From contig LWDN01000022.1 of NCBI GenBank assembly GCA_002083515.1, forward strand, positions 85,564 through 149,563: DNA of 64,000 nt, given 5' to 3'. The position numbers were made by a program, and so were the translations under genes. This stretch comes from Proteobacteria bacterium HN_bin10. Its GTDB lineage: Bacteria > Pseudomonadota > Alphaproteobacteria > Caulobacterales > Aquidulcibacteraceae. Below the pieces are notes generated by a model. It searched no databases. It saw only the letters and a program-made list of their open reading frames with translations, and was not told where the DNA came from. Positions 10,620-18,006 of this stretch are shown in pieces (within the stretch, counting starts at the first letter, position 1; every line of letters starts with the position of its first letter).

Positions 10620-11891
10620 TTAGGCGGGCTTGGCCAGGGAGAGCTGCACCACATCGGTGCGCCCAGCGCGGAAGCCCGCCTCGCAATAGCCGAGATAGAA
10701 CAACCAGAGCTGCTTGAACCGCTCGTCGAAGCCGAGCGCGCTGATTTCGCTCCACTTGGCGGAAAAACGCCGGGTCCATTCGGCCAAGGTCTGTGCGTAA
10801 GACTGGCCGAAGGCCTCAACCTTGCGCCAGGCAAGACCCGCCCTCGCGGTCTCTTCGCGAAGCCGATCTACGCTCGCGAGCATCCCGCCCGGGAACACGT
10901 AGCGTTGGATGAAGTCGGCGCGCTTTCGGTATTGCGGAAAGAGTTCGTCCTTGATGGTGATGATCTGCAAGCCAGCCCTGCCGCCTGGCTTCAGTACCTC
11001 GGCGATTTTTCCGAAATAGGCGGGCCAGTATTTTTCACCCACCGCCTCGAACATCTCGATCGATGCGACCTTGTCGAAACTGCCTGCGACATCCCGGTAG
11101 TCCTGGCGGCGGATCTCCACCCGGTCGGAGAGCCCCGCCTTTTCCATGCGGGCGCGGGCGTAGGCGAATTGCTCGTCGCTAATGGTGATGCCGGTGACCC
11201 GAACGCCATACTCACGCGCCGCGAACTCAGCGAAGCCGCCCCATCCGCAGCCGATCTCCAGCACGTGATCGCCGGTTTTGAGTTCAAGATGATCGGCGAG
11301 CGCCTTGTACTTCGCGCGTTGCGCAGTCTCGAGATCGTGGACCTGGGCGTCGAAACGAGCGGACGAGTAGGTCATCGAAGCGTCGAGCCACGCTTCGTAG
11401 AAGCTGTTGCCGAGATCGTAGTGCGCGAGGATGTTGCGGCGCGATCCTCTCTTCGTGTTGGCGTTCGCAAGGTGACGCAGCCAGTGGGTTGCTTTGCCGA
11501 CGAGGCTGCCTTCGAATAATGTCGTGAACCGTTCGACGTTGGACGCGAGCAGGGTGAGCAAGGCCGGGAGGTCGCTGGTTTCCCAGTAGCCGGCGATGAA
11601 GCCCTCGGCGAAGCCGATGTCGCCGCTGGCCACGACTTGGCGCGCGAAGCGATAATCCTTGATCCGGAAGTCGACGGCGGCGGCGACATCCTCTCCGAAC
11701 AACATGCGGCGCCCGTCCGGCAGGATCACGCGTGCAAGCCCGCCCTTGATCTGGAGCAGCGCCAGAAGCACGGCCTTCGCGCTGGCTGGGGCCTTCAACA
11801 TGGCGATTGCCGCGGGGGTGGCGCGGGTATCGGGCATATCTGGCTTAGATGGGAAGTCGGCGTTCTGGGTCAAAGCCAGCTCAATACGCAT
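10620..11891 (-). CDS. cfa: Cyclopropane-fatty-acyl-phospholipid synthase family methyltransferase
   Basis: The 423-residue product has the N-terminal lipid-binding part and a C-terminal SAM methyltransferase fold. Visible motifs are AHYDLGNSFYEAWLD and the SAM-binding loop LEIGCGWGGFAEFAA, followed by YRDVAGSFDKVASIEMFEAVGEKYW. It methylenates cis double bonds of membrane phospholipids. ATG 11891 lies 4 bases beyond the photolyase stop codon, which argues for coupled translation; a longer frame to 11963 would overlap that gene. Confidence 0.9.
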   Translation of the reverse strand: MRIELALTQNADFPSKPDMPDTRATPAAIAMLKAPASAKAVLLALLQIKGGLARVILPDGRRMLFGEDVAAAVDFRIKDYRFARQVVASGDIGFAEGFIAGYWETSDLPALLTLLASNVERFTTLFEGSLVGKATHWLRHLANANTKRGSRRNILAHYDLGNSFYEAWLDASMTYSSARFDAQVHDLETAQRAKYKALADHLELKTGDHVLEIGCGWGGFAEFAAREYGVRVTGITISDEQFAYARARMEKAGLSDRVEIRRQDYRDVAGSFDKVASIEMFEAVGEKYWPAYFGKIAEVLKPGGRAGLQIITIKDELFPQYRKRADFIQRYVFPGGMLASVDRLREETARAGLAWRKVEAFGQSYAQTLAEWTRRFSAKWSEISALGFDERFKQLWLFYLGYCEAGFRAGRTDVVQLSLAKPA

Positions 11892-11895
11892 GAGC

Positions 11896-13362
11896 TCAGT
11901 TTTTGGATGAGATCGCTGCGTAGGCTTCGAGCGCCCGGGCGCGCGCCACGGCGTGATCGACAAGAGGCTGCGGGTAGGATTCGCCCAATTTCACGCCAGC
12001 CGCAGCGCGCGTGACGGCATCCGCTTCCCAGGGCTTGTGTAGAAGAGCGTTGGGTAGGCCAGCCAGTTCGGGAACCCACCGGCGCACATAGGCGCCATCG
12101 GCGTCGTAGCGCTCTCCCTGCGTGACCGGATTGAAGATGCGGAAATAGGGCGACGCGTCGGCGCCGGAGCCGGCGACCCACTGCCAGGAGGCGGCGTTGT
12201 TGGCGAGATCGGCGTCGACAAGCGTGTCCCAAAACCAGTCTTCGCCATGGCGCCAGTCGATCAGCAGGTGCTTGATCAGGAACGAAGCGGCGATCATGCG
12301 GGCGCGATTGTGCATGTAGCCGGTCGCCCACAGTTCGCGCATGGCGGCGTCGACCACGGGATAGCCGGTGCGCCCGCGCCGCCAGGCTTCGAGCGCAGCC
12401 ACATCGTCGCGCCAGGCGAAGGCGTCGAATTGATCCTTCCAGTTGCGCTCCGGCAGGGCAGGCCAGTGAAACAGCAGGTGGGTCGAGAACTCCCGCCAGC
12501 CGATCTCGGTCAGGAACTTCTCGGCGCCGCGGCGCAGACCTGGTTGCGTCTCCGCCGCCGCTTCGACTGCAGCCGCGACCTGAGCCGGGGAGATTTCGCC
12601 GAAATGCAGATGCGGCGAGAGACGCGACGTGCCGTTGACGCCAAGCTGGTCGCGCGCTTCGGGATAGGTGCGCAAGCGGTGGGCTACGAATGCCTCTAGC
12701 GCCCCACGTGCGCCAGTTTCGCCTGGCGCCCATGCCGTTGCGAAATTGCTCGCCCAGTTCGGCTTGGTGGGCAGGAGGCGCCAATCATTGAGCCGATCGG
12801 ACTGAAGTTCGCCGTCGAAACCGTTGAGCTTCTTGGGCGCCGGCAGCAGCGGCCGACCGACGCCCATTTGCACGCACGCACGCCAGAACGGTGTGAAAAC
12901 CTTGTAGGGCTCGCCGGTCTTGGTCTTGATCGTCCACGGTTCGAACAACAGCGCGCCGTTGAAGCTCTGCGCCTCCACGCCGGCGCGCGTCAGTTTCTCT
13001 TTCAACGCACTGTCGCGCTGGGTGGCGTAGGGCTCGTAGCAGCGGTTCCAATAGACAGCGCCGGCGCCAGTCTCCGCGACGAGCCTGGGCAGTTCTGTCT
13101 CCGCCTGGCCGCGGCGCAGAACCAAAACGCCGCCGCGTTTGGCGATGTCTTTCGCCAGAGCGTCGAGGCTGTTGTGCAGCCACCAGCGCGACGCGCCGCC
13201 CCAGCGCCAGCGGCCGGGCGTCTCGTCGTCGAGAATGTAGAGCAGTATGAGCGCACACTTGCTCTGGATTGCAGCGTGCAAAGCCGGATTGTCGGCAAGC
13301 CGCAAATCTTGCCGCAGCCAGACGATCGCCGGCGCGTCAGCCACGCGCTTTCTTCGCCTCAT
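11896..13362 (-). CDS. phrB: Deoxyribodipyrimidine photolyase (class I)
   Basis: The protein of up to 488 residues shows the N-terminal antenna-binding Rossmann domain (IVWLRQDLRLADNPAL) and the C-terminal FAD domain with RTGYPVVDAAMRELWATGYMHNRARM and the conserved NNAASWQWVAG region. It repairs cyclobutane pyrimidine dimers using blue light. The start overlaps the preceding glycosyltransferase by 26 bases if ATG 13362 is used; a GTG at 13344 giving VADAPAIVW is an alternative. It sits in a run with glycosyltransferase, cfa and sseA. Confidence 0.93.
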   Translation of the reverse strand: MRRRKRVADAPAIVWLRQDLRLADNPALHAAIQSKCALILLYILDDETPGRWRWGGASRWWLHNSLDALAKDIAKRGGVLVLRRGQAETELPRLVAETGAGAVYWNRCYEPYATQRDSALKEKLTRAGVEAQSFNGALLFEPWTIKTKTGEPYKVFTPFWRACVQMGVGRPLLPAPKKLNGFDGELQSDRLNDWRLLPTKPNWASNFATAWAPGETGARGALEAFVAHRLRTYPEARDQLGVNGTSRLSPHLHFGEISPAQVAAAVEAAAETQPGLRRGAEKFLTEIGWREFSTHLLFHWPALPERNWKDQFDAFAWRDDVAALEAWRRGRTGYPVVDAAMRELWATGYMHNRARMIAASFLIKHLLIDWRHGEDWFWDTLVDADLANNAASWQWVAGSGADASPYFRIFNPVTQGERYDADGAYVRRWVPELAGLPNALLHKPWEADAVTRAAAGVKLGESYPQPLVDHAVARARALEAYAAISSKN

Positions 13363-14131
13363 CCCGGCGGCGGAGATAGATTTCCAGCATCTTGGCGTCT
13401 TTCAGCCAGCGACCGTGAGCGGCAATGTTGGCGACGGCAAAGCCATACCAGCCTTCGCGCCAGAGCCCGCGGCGGACATAGTGGTTCAGGAAATAGAACG
13501 GGCGCGCGAAAAGAAGCCGCAGCGCCACGTACCAGAACGATTTCAACGTGGCGTTCTTGGCGCGCGAGGACGAGGTCTTGTTGAACTTGTCCTGCAGCTG
13601 CTCAAGTCCCGTGAACGAGACGTGCAGAATCTTGTGTTTGAATTTGCCGACCTTCATGCCCGGCGGAATTTCGAGCTGATCCCAGCCGGCGTGATCGCGG
13701 GCGCGGATTTGGCGGCGATCATAGAAGCGGTTGCGCTTCACGACGCTCGCATTCCACCAGGGTTCGCCCACCGGCGGCTTGGTCACGAGTTCGAACGTGT
13801 AGACCGGGCACGGCGGCTCCTTGCCGTCGGCGAAGAGTGAACGGATTTCATCAGCGAGCTCAGGCGTGACGATTTCGTCGGCGTCGAGATCGAGCAGCCA
13901 ATTGTGCTTGCAGGCGTCTTCGCCCAGCCGCTTCTGTTTGCCGCCGCCGAGCCACGGCGAGGGCACGACGCGCGCTCCTGCCGCTTCGCTCAGCTCAATG
14001 GTGCGATCGGTGGAGCCGGAATCGATGACCACAACTTCGTCTACGACCTGTAACGCCGCCCGGATCACCTCGGCGATCAGACGCTCCTCGTTCTTGGCGC
14101 GGATGTAACAGGAGATCGGGGGATTGGGCAT
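13337..14131 (-). CDS. Glycosyltransferase family 2
   Basis: The 264-residue protein starts MPNPPISCYIRAKNEERLI and has the GT-A features: nucleotide-sugar loop VVVIDSGSTDRT and DxD-type motif LLDLDADE. A basic, aromatic C-terminal region (RPFYFLNHYVRRGLWREGWYGF) suggests membrane association. It resembles the LPS core beta-1,4-glucosyltransferase group (WaaE/KdtX-like), but the acceptor cannot be read from sequence. It lies 53 bases from the ispDF stop and overlaps the photolyase gene. Confidence 0.85.
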   Translation of the reverse strand: MPNPPISCYIRAKNEERLIAEVIRAALQVVDEVVVIDSGSTDRTIELSEAAGARVVPSPWLGGGKQKRLGEDACKHNWLLDLDADEIVTPELADEIRSLFADGKEPPCPVYTFELVTKPPVGEPWWNASVVKRNRFYDRRQIRARDHAGWDQLEIPPGMKVGKFKHKILHVSFTGLEQLQDKFNKTSSSRAKNATLKSFWYVALRLLFARPFYFLNHYVRRGLWREGWYGFAVANIAAHGRWLKDAKMLEIYLRRRDEAKKARG

Positions 14132-14183
14132 TGCTGGCGGTGACACATACTATTTTCGCGAAACGAACAATCCAACTTCTTTG

Positions 14184-15329
14184 CTAGGAAGAAAGCTGCA
14201 GCGTCGCCGTAGCTTGCGCCGCCAAGCCTTCTTCGCGACCGAGGAAACCCATGCGCTCGGTTGTAGTGGCTTTGACGCTGACGCGCGGAAGCGGCAATCC
14301 GAGCACTTCCGCTGTCCGCGCCCGCATCGCCTCGCGGTGCGGGCCGATCTTCGGGCGCTCGCAGAGCAAGGTTACATCGACGTGGACGATGCGCGCCCCC
14401 GCTTTGGCCGCCAGCTCCGCGGCATGACGCAGGAAGCGCTCGGAGTCGGCGCCCTTCCATTGCGGATCGCTGGGCGGGAAGTGGGCGCCAATATCGCCTT
14501 CTCCGAGCGCCCCGAGGATGGCGTCGACAAGCGCATGCCAGCCGGCGTCGGCGTCGGAGTGTCCGACGAGACCCTTGCTGTGCGGAATGCGAACGCCGCA
14601 CAGGGTGACGAAATCGCCCTCGCCAAAGCGATGCGCATCGACGCCGTTGCCGACGCACGTGATCGTCGTCTCGCGCATAAGCCGCTCCGCCACATCGAAA
14701 TCCTCGGCATAGGTGATTTTCATCAGCCGCTCGGCGCCGGGGATGAGCAGCGCCTCAACGCCGTTCGCGCGCACGACCGCCAGATCGTCGGCAAACGCGG
14801 TCCCCTCCGGCAACGCGGCATAAGCCGCGCGCAACACATCGGCGCGGAAGGCTTGCGGCGTCTGCACGCGGTGGAGCCGCGCGCGATCCACATCGCCGCG
14901 CACACGCCCTTTATCGTCAGTGCGTGCGAGCGCGTCGGCGACCGCGAGAGCAGGCGCGACCGCCGGGGCGCCCGCTTCTACTTCGGCAATGAGTCTGCGG
15001 ACCATCGCCGGCGTGAGCCCTGGGCGCGCGGCGTCATGAACCAGGATCACGTCGGCCTCGCCGACCGCGTCCAATCCGGCGCGCACCGAGGCCGTGCGCG
15101 TTGCGCCGCCATCGACAAGCGCGAGCCCGGCTTGGGAGGCCAGTGCGCCGCGCCAAGCCTCGTGCTCACGCGAGGATACAACTACAATCGCGCTGACGCC
15201 GCCGTCTGAAAGCGCCGAGATCGACCACTGAAGCAGGGGCGCCCCAAGCAACATCCTGTATTGCTTGGGTATTTCGCCGCCGACGCGCGCGCTCCGACCG
15301 GCGGCGACGATGATGGCCGCCACGCTCAT
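14184..15329 (-). CDS. ispDF: Bifunctional IspD/IspF enzyme of the MEP isoprenoid pathway
   Basis: The 381-residue fusion joins 2-C-methyl-D-erythritol 4-phosphate cytidylyltransferase (IspD, about 1-220; AAGRSARVGGEIPKQY, LVHDAARPGLT) with 2-C-methyl-D-erythritol 2,4-cyclodiphosphate synthase (IspF, about 225-381; DAHRF, GHSDADAGWHALVDAILGA, ATTTERMGFLGR). The fusion is common in alphaproteobacteria. ATG 15329 gives the canonical MSVAAIIVAAG. It is divergent from ntrB. Together with ispE and the prenyl synthase at 60.7 kb it makes isoprenoid precursors. Confidence 0.96.
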   Translation of the reverse strand: MSVAAIIVAAGRSARVGGEIPKQYRMLLGAPLLQWSISALSDGGVSAIVVVSSREHEAWRGALASQAGLALVDGGATRTASVRAGLDAVGEADVILVHDAARPGLTPAMVRRLIAEVEAGAPAVAPALAVADALARTDDKGRVRGDVDRARLHRVQTPQAFRADVLRAAYAALPEGTAFADDLAVVRANGVEALLIPGAERLMKITYAEDFDVAERLMRETTITCVGNGVDAHRFGEGDFVTLCGVRIPHSKGLVGHSDADAGWHALVDAILGALGEGDIGAHFPPSDPQWKGADSERFLRHAAELAAKAGARIVHVDVTLLCERPKIGPHREAMRARTAEVLGLPLPRVSVKATTTERMGFLGREEGLAAQATATLQLSS

Positions 15330-15354
15330 GGGCCTGCCCCTAAACAACGAAAAT

Positions 15355-15398
15355 GCTGCATTGCAGCGTAGATCCCTGGCGCCTGCATTTTAGGCGCC
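15355..15398. promoter_or_regulatory. Two palindromes in the ispDF-ntrB divergent region
   Basis: GCTGCA-T-TGCAGC (15355-15367) and a perfect 7-bp hairpin GGCGCCT/AGGCGCC with a 7-base loop (15378-15398) lie close together between the divergent genes. They may be an operator or a leader hairpin for the ntr operon. No matching protein site can be assigned from sequence alone. Confidence 0.35.
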
Positions 15399-15427
15399 CT
15401 AAGCTCCAGGAGTCAGGACCGCCTTTC

Positions 15428-15487
15428 ATGCTCGATGTGAACGATCAAGCGGCGTTTGTCCCGTCCGAAACTGCGGGCGGCGCATGA
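15428..15487 (+). CDS. Possible 19-codon upstream ORF coupled to ntrB
   Basis: ATG at 15428 opens a 19-residue frame (MLDVNDQAAFVPSETAGGA) whose TGA overlaps the ntrB ATG as ATGA. CAGGA lies 10 bases before its ATG. In many alphaproteobacteria dusB occupies this place ahead of ntrB; here only this short frame remains. It may be a leader peptide that couples ntrB translation, or a chance frame. Confidence 0.35.
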   Translation: MLDVNDQAAFVPSETAGGA

Positions 15488-16566
15488 GCGGCCGCGTCGT
15501 TCGCCCGCTCCCGATCCACCCCCAGGCGCCGGATTCGGAACGCTGGTTGGAGGCGCTCCCGGCGCCGGTGCTGGGCGTCGATGCCGGGGAGCGCATCCGT
15601 TTCGTCAACGGCGCGGCGGCCGATTTGCTGGCAGGCGTGGGGAGGGGCGTGCTCGGCCGGCGGCTGGATGAAGTCTTCGGGGTTGACGCCCCCATCATCG
15701 CACTCGCGCGGCGCGCCCTGAGCGGCGCAGTGCGGATCGCCGAGGCCGACGTGGCGCTGAGTGGTCCCGGGTTTTCACTGGGCCGCGCCAGCGTTGCGGC
15801 GGCGCCGGTCGGCGAAAACGGCCATGTGGCGCTGGTACTGAACCGCCCGCCGCAGGTCCGCACGGCGCCGGCGGCCGCGGCCAGCTCCGCCGCGCGCACG
15901 CTCGCGCACGAAGTGCGTAATCCGCTCGCCGGCATTCGCGCCGCCGCGCAGCTGATCTCGCGCGCCGAGGATCAGGAATCCGCCGCGCTGGCGAAGTTGA
16001 TTTGCGACGAAGTCGATCGCATTCGCCGCCTCACGGACCGCATCGATCCCTTGGGCGCGGTTGAGCCGGCGCACTTCGAGCGCTTCAACATCCATGAGGC
16101 GCTGGAACGCGTGCGCAGGCTGATCGGATCGAGCGCGCCGCACGTGATGATCCGCGAACGCTACGATCCAAGTCTGCCGCAGGTGCGCGGCGATCTGGAT
16201 CAATTGATCCAAGCGTTTCTCAACATCGCCAAGAACGCTATCGAAGCGATTGCGGATCGGCCCGACGGTGAGATCGCGATTTCAACTTCTTACCGTTCGG
16301 GTGTGAAGTTCCGTTCGGCGGCCGGCGGCTCGGCTCGCCCGCAGCTCGAAGTGCAGATCGTCGACAATGGCCCCGGCTTCGATCCGGCCATAGCCGATCG
16401 TTTGTTCGAGGCATTCGCCACCACCAAAAGCGGGGGCATGGGGCTCGGCCTTACCGTCGCCGCCGACATCATCGCGCGTCATGACGGCCGCATCGAAGTC
16501 GAGGGCGCGCCGGGACGCACGGCTTTCAAGATACTTCTTCCCATAGATCCGGACGAAACCGCATGA
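15484..16566 (+). CDS. ntrB: Nitrogen regulation sensor kinase NtrB
   Basis: The 360-residue cytosolic kinase has an N-terminal PAS domain (about 20-115), a dimerisation/phosphoacceptor helix with H142 in HEVRNPLAGI, and an HATPase domain with FLNIAKNAIEAI, VDNGPGF and GMGLGLTVAADI. It phosphorylates or dephosphorylates NtrC according to nitrogen status signalled by PII. Its stop overlaps the ntrC start as ATGA, so the two are translationally coupled. Confidence 0.95.
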   Translation: MSGRVVRPLPIHPQAPDSERWLEALPAPVLGVDAGERIRFVNGAAADLLAGVGRGVLGRRLDEVFGVDAPIIALARRALSGAVRIAEADVALSGPGFSLGRASVAAAPVGENGHVALVLNRPPQVRTAPAAAASSAARTLAHEVRNPLAGIRAAAQLISRAEDQESAALAKLICDEVDRIRRLTDRIDPLGAVEPAHFERFNIHEALERVRRLIGSSAPHVMIRERYDPSLPQVRGDLDQLIQAFLNIAKNAIEAIADRPDGEIAISTSYRSGVKFRSAAGGSARPQLEVQIVDNGPGFDPAIADRLFEAFATTKSGGMGLGLTVAADIIARHDGRIEVEGAPGRTAFKILLPIDPDETA

Positions 16567-17945
16567 GCGCCCGCATTCTCCTCGCCGAAGACGACAATTC
16601 GCTGCGGCTGGTGCTTTCGCAGGCGCTCGCCAAGGAGGGCTACGACGTACGCGCCACAGGCAATATCGCCGCACTCACCAAATGGGTGCGCGACGGAGAA
16701 GGCGATCTGGTGCTGAGCGACGTCTATCTCGGCGATGACTGCGTGTTCGATGCGCTGCCGACAATGCGTATGACTCGCCCCAATCTGCCCGTCGTGGTGA
16801 TGAGCGCGCAAAGCACGGTCACGACGGCGATGTCTGCCGCAGGCGCGGGGGCTTTCGATTATTTGCCGAAGCCGTTCGACCTCGATCACTTGATGGCTGC
16901 GTTGAAGCGGGCGCTTGCCGGAGGGCCGGACCCGAAGACGAGAGCCCAGGCCTCGAAGGCGGAGAAAGAGGAGCGTCTCCCGCTCATCGGCCGTTCGGCG
17001 CCGATGCAGGAAGTTTACCGAGTCATGGCGCGCGTGGCCGGCACCGACCTCACCGTGCTGATCGAAGGCGAGAGCGGCACCGGCAAGGAGCGTGTGGCCC
17101 GCGCGATTCACGATCACGGCAAACGCGCCAGCGGTCCGTTCGTGGCCATGAGTTTGGCGGGAGCAACAGCGTCGCAGCTGGAGCGTGAGTTGTTCGGTCC
17201 GCAGGGCAAACTCGTGCAGGCCGAAGGCGGCACGCTGTTCCTTGAAGACGTGGACGAGCTTCCGGCTGACTCGCAAACCCGGCTGGCGGGATTGCTGCAT
17301 GCCGAAGACCCGGATGATCGCCCCGATGCGCGCATCATAGTGTCGTCGCAGCGGGACCTTGCGACGCTGACCCGCCAGGGGGCGTTCCGCCGGGACCTCT
17401 TTTACCGGCTCAACGTGGTGGCCATCCGCATGCCGCCGCTGCGCGAACGCTTGGAGGACATCGGCGATCTTGCGCGCGCTTTTCTGGTGCGCGCCAAGCG
17501 TGAAGGCTTGCCGGAGCGATCGATCGACAATGCGGCGATCGAGCAACTCAATACCCACAGCTTCCCCGGCAATCTGCGGGAGTTGGAAAATCTCCTGCGC
17601 CGCGCTGCAGCTTTGAGCCCAGCCAGTGTCATCACCGTCCGCGAGATTTCCCGGGAGCTGGGCCGCACTGACCAAAACGTGGCGGCCGGCCAAGAAAATC
17701 TCGACAGCTTCGAGGCGGCGTTGGCGCGGCGGCTGGAAGCCGAGTTCGCAGCCGCCAGCCCCGGCTTGCCGGCGCCTGGCCTCTATGACCGTATGCTCTC
17801 CGAGCTTGAGGGCCCTCTGATCGCGCAGGCGCTCCTGGCCACACGGGGCAACCAAATCAAGGCGGCAGCCGTCCTTGGCATCAACCGGAACACCCTCAGA
17901 AAGAAGATCCAGGCGCTGAAACTGGAAGCTGGTGGAAGCGGTTGA
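16563..17945 (+). CDS. ntrC: Nitrogen response regulator NtrC lacking the GAFTGA loop
   Basis: The 460-residue protein has a receiver domain (D53, K103), an AAA+ domain (Walker A GESGTGKE, 169-176) and a C-terminal Fis-type helix-turn-helix. After ELFG (209-212) the chain goes straight to PQGKLVQAEGG, so the roughly 18-residue segment with GAFTGA, which contacts sigma54, is absent. The Walker B acidic pair reads ED instead of DE (LFLEDV). As known for Rhodobacter capsulatus and Caulobacter NtrC, it probably works without sigma54. It controls nitrogen assimilation genes with NtrB. Confidence 0.93.
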   Translation: MSARILLAEDDNSLRLVLSQALAKEGYDVRATGNIAALTKWVRDGEGDLVLSDVYLGDDCVFDALPTMRMTRPNLPVVVMSAQSTVTTAMSAAGAGAFDYLPKPFDLDHLMAALKRALAGGPDPKTRAQASKAEKEERLPLIGRSAPMQEVYRVMARVAGTDLTVLIEGESGTGKERVARAIHDHGKRASGPFVAMSLAGATASQLERELFGPQGKLVQAEGGTLFLEDVDELPADSQTRLAGLLHAEDPDDRPDARIIVSSQRDLATLTRQGAFRRDLFYRLNVVAIRMPPLRERLEDIGDLARAFLVRAKREGLPERSIDNAAIEQLNTHSFPGNLRELENLLRRAAALSPASVITVREISRELGRTDQNVAAGQENLDSFEAALARRLEAEFAAASPGLPAPGLYDRMLSELEGPLIAQALLATRGNQIKAAAVLGINRNTLRKKIQALKLEAGGSG

Positions 17946-18006
17946 CCGATCCGTGATATTGGTTCAACACCCATGTGGCTTCCTCGCAACATGGTGACCC
18001 CCGGCC

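Noticed and set aside
16563..17945. ntrC as a pseudogene because of the missing central segment
   Set aside because: The frame is intact from receiver to Fis domain, the gene is coupled to ntrB, and loss of GAFTGA is known in functional relatives.
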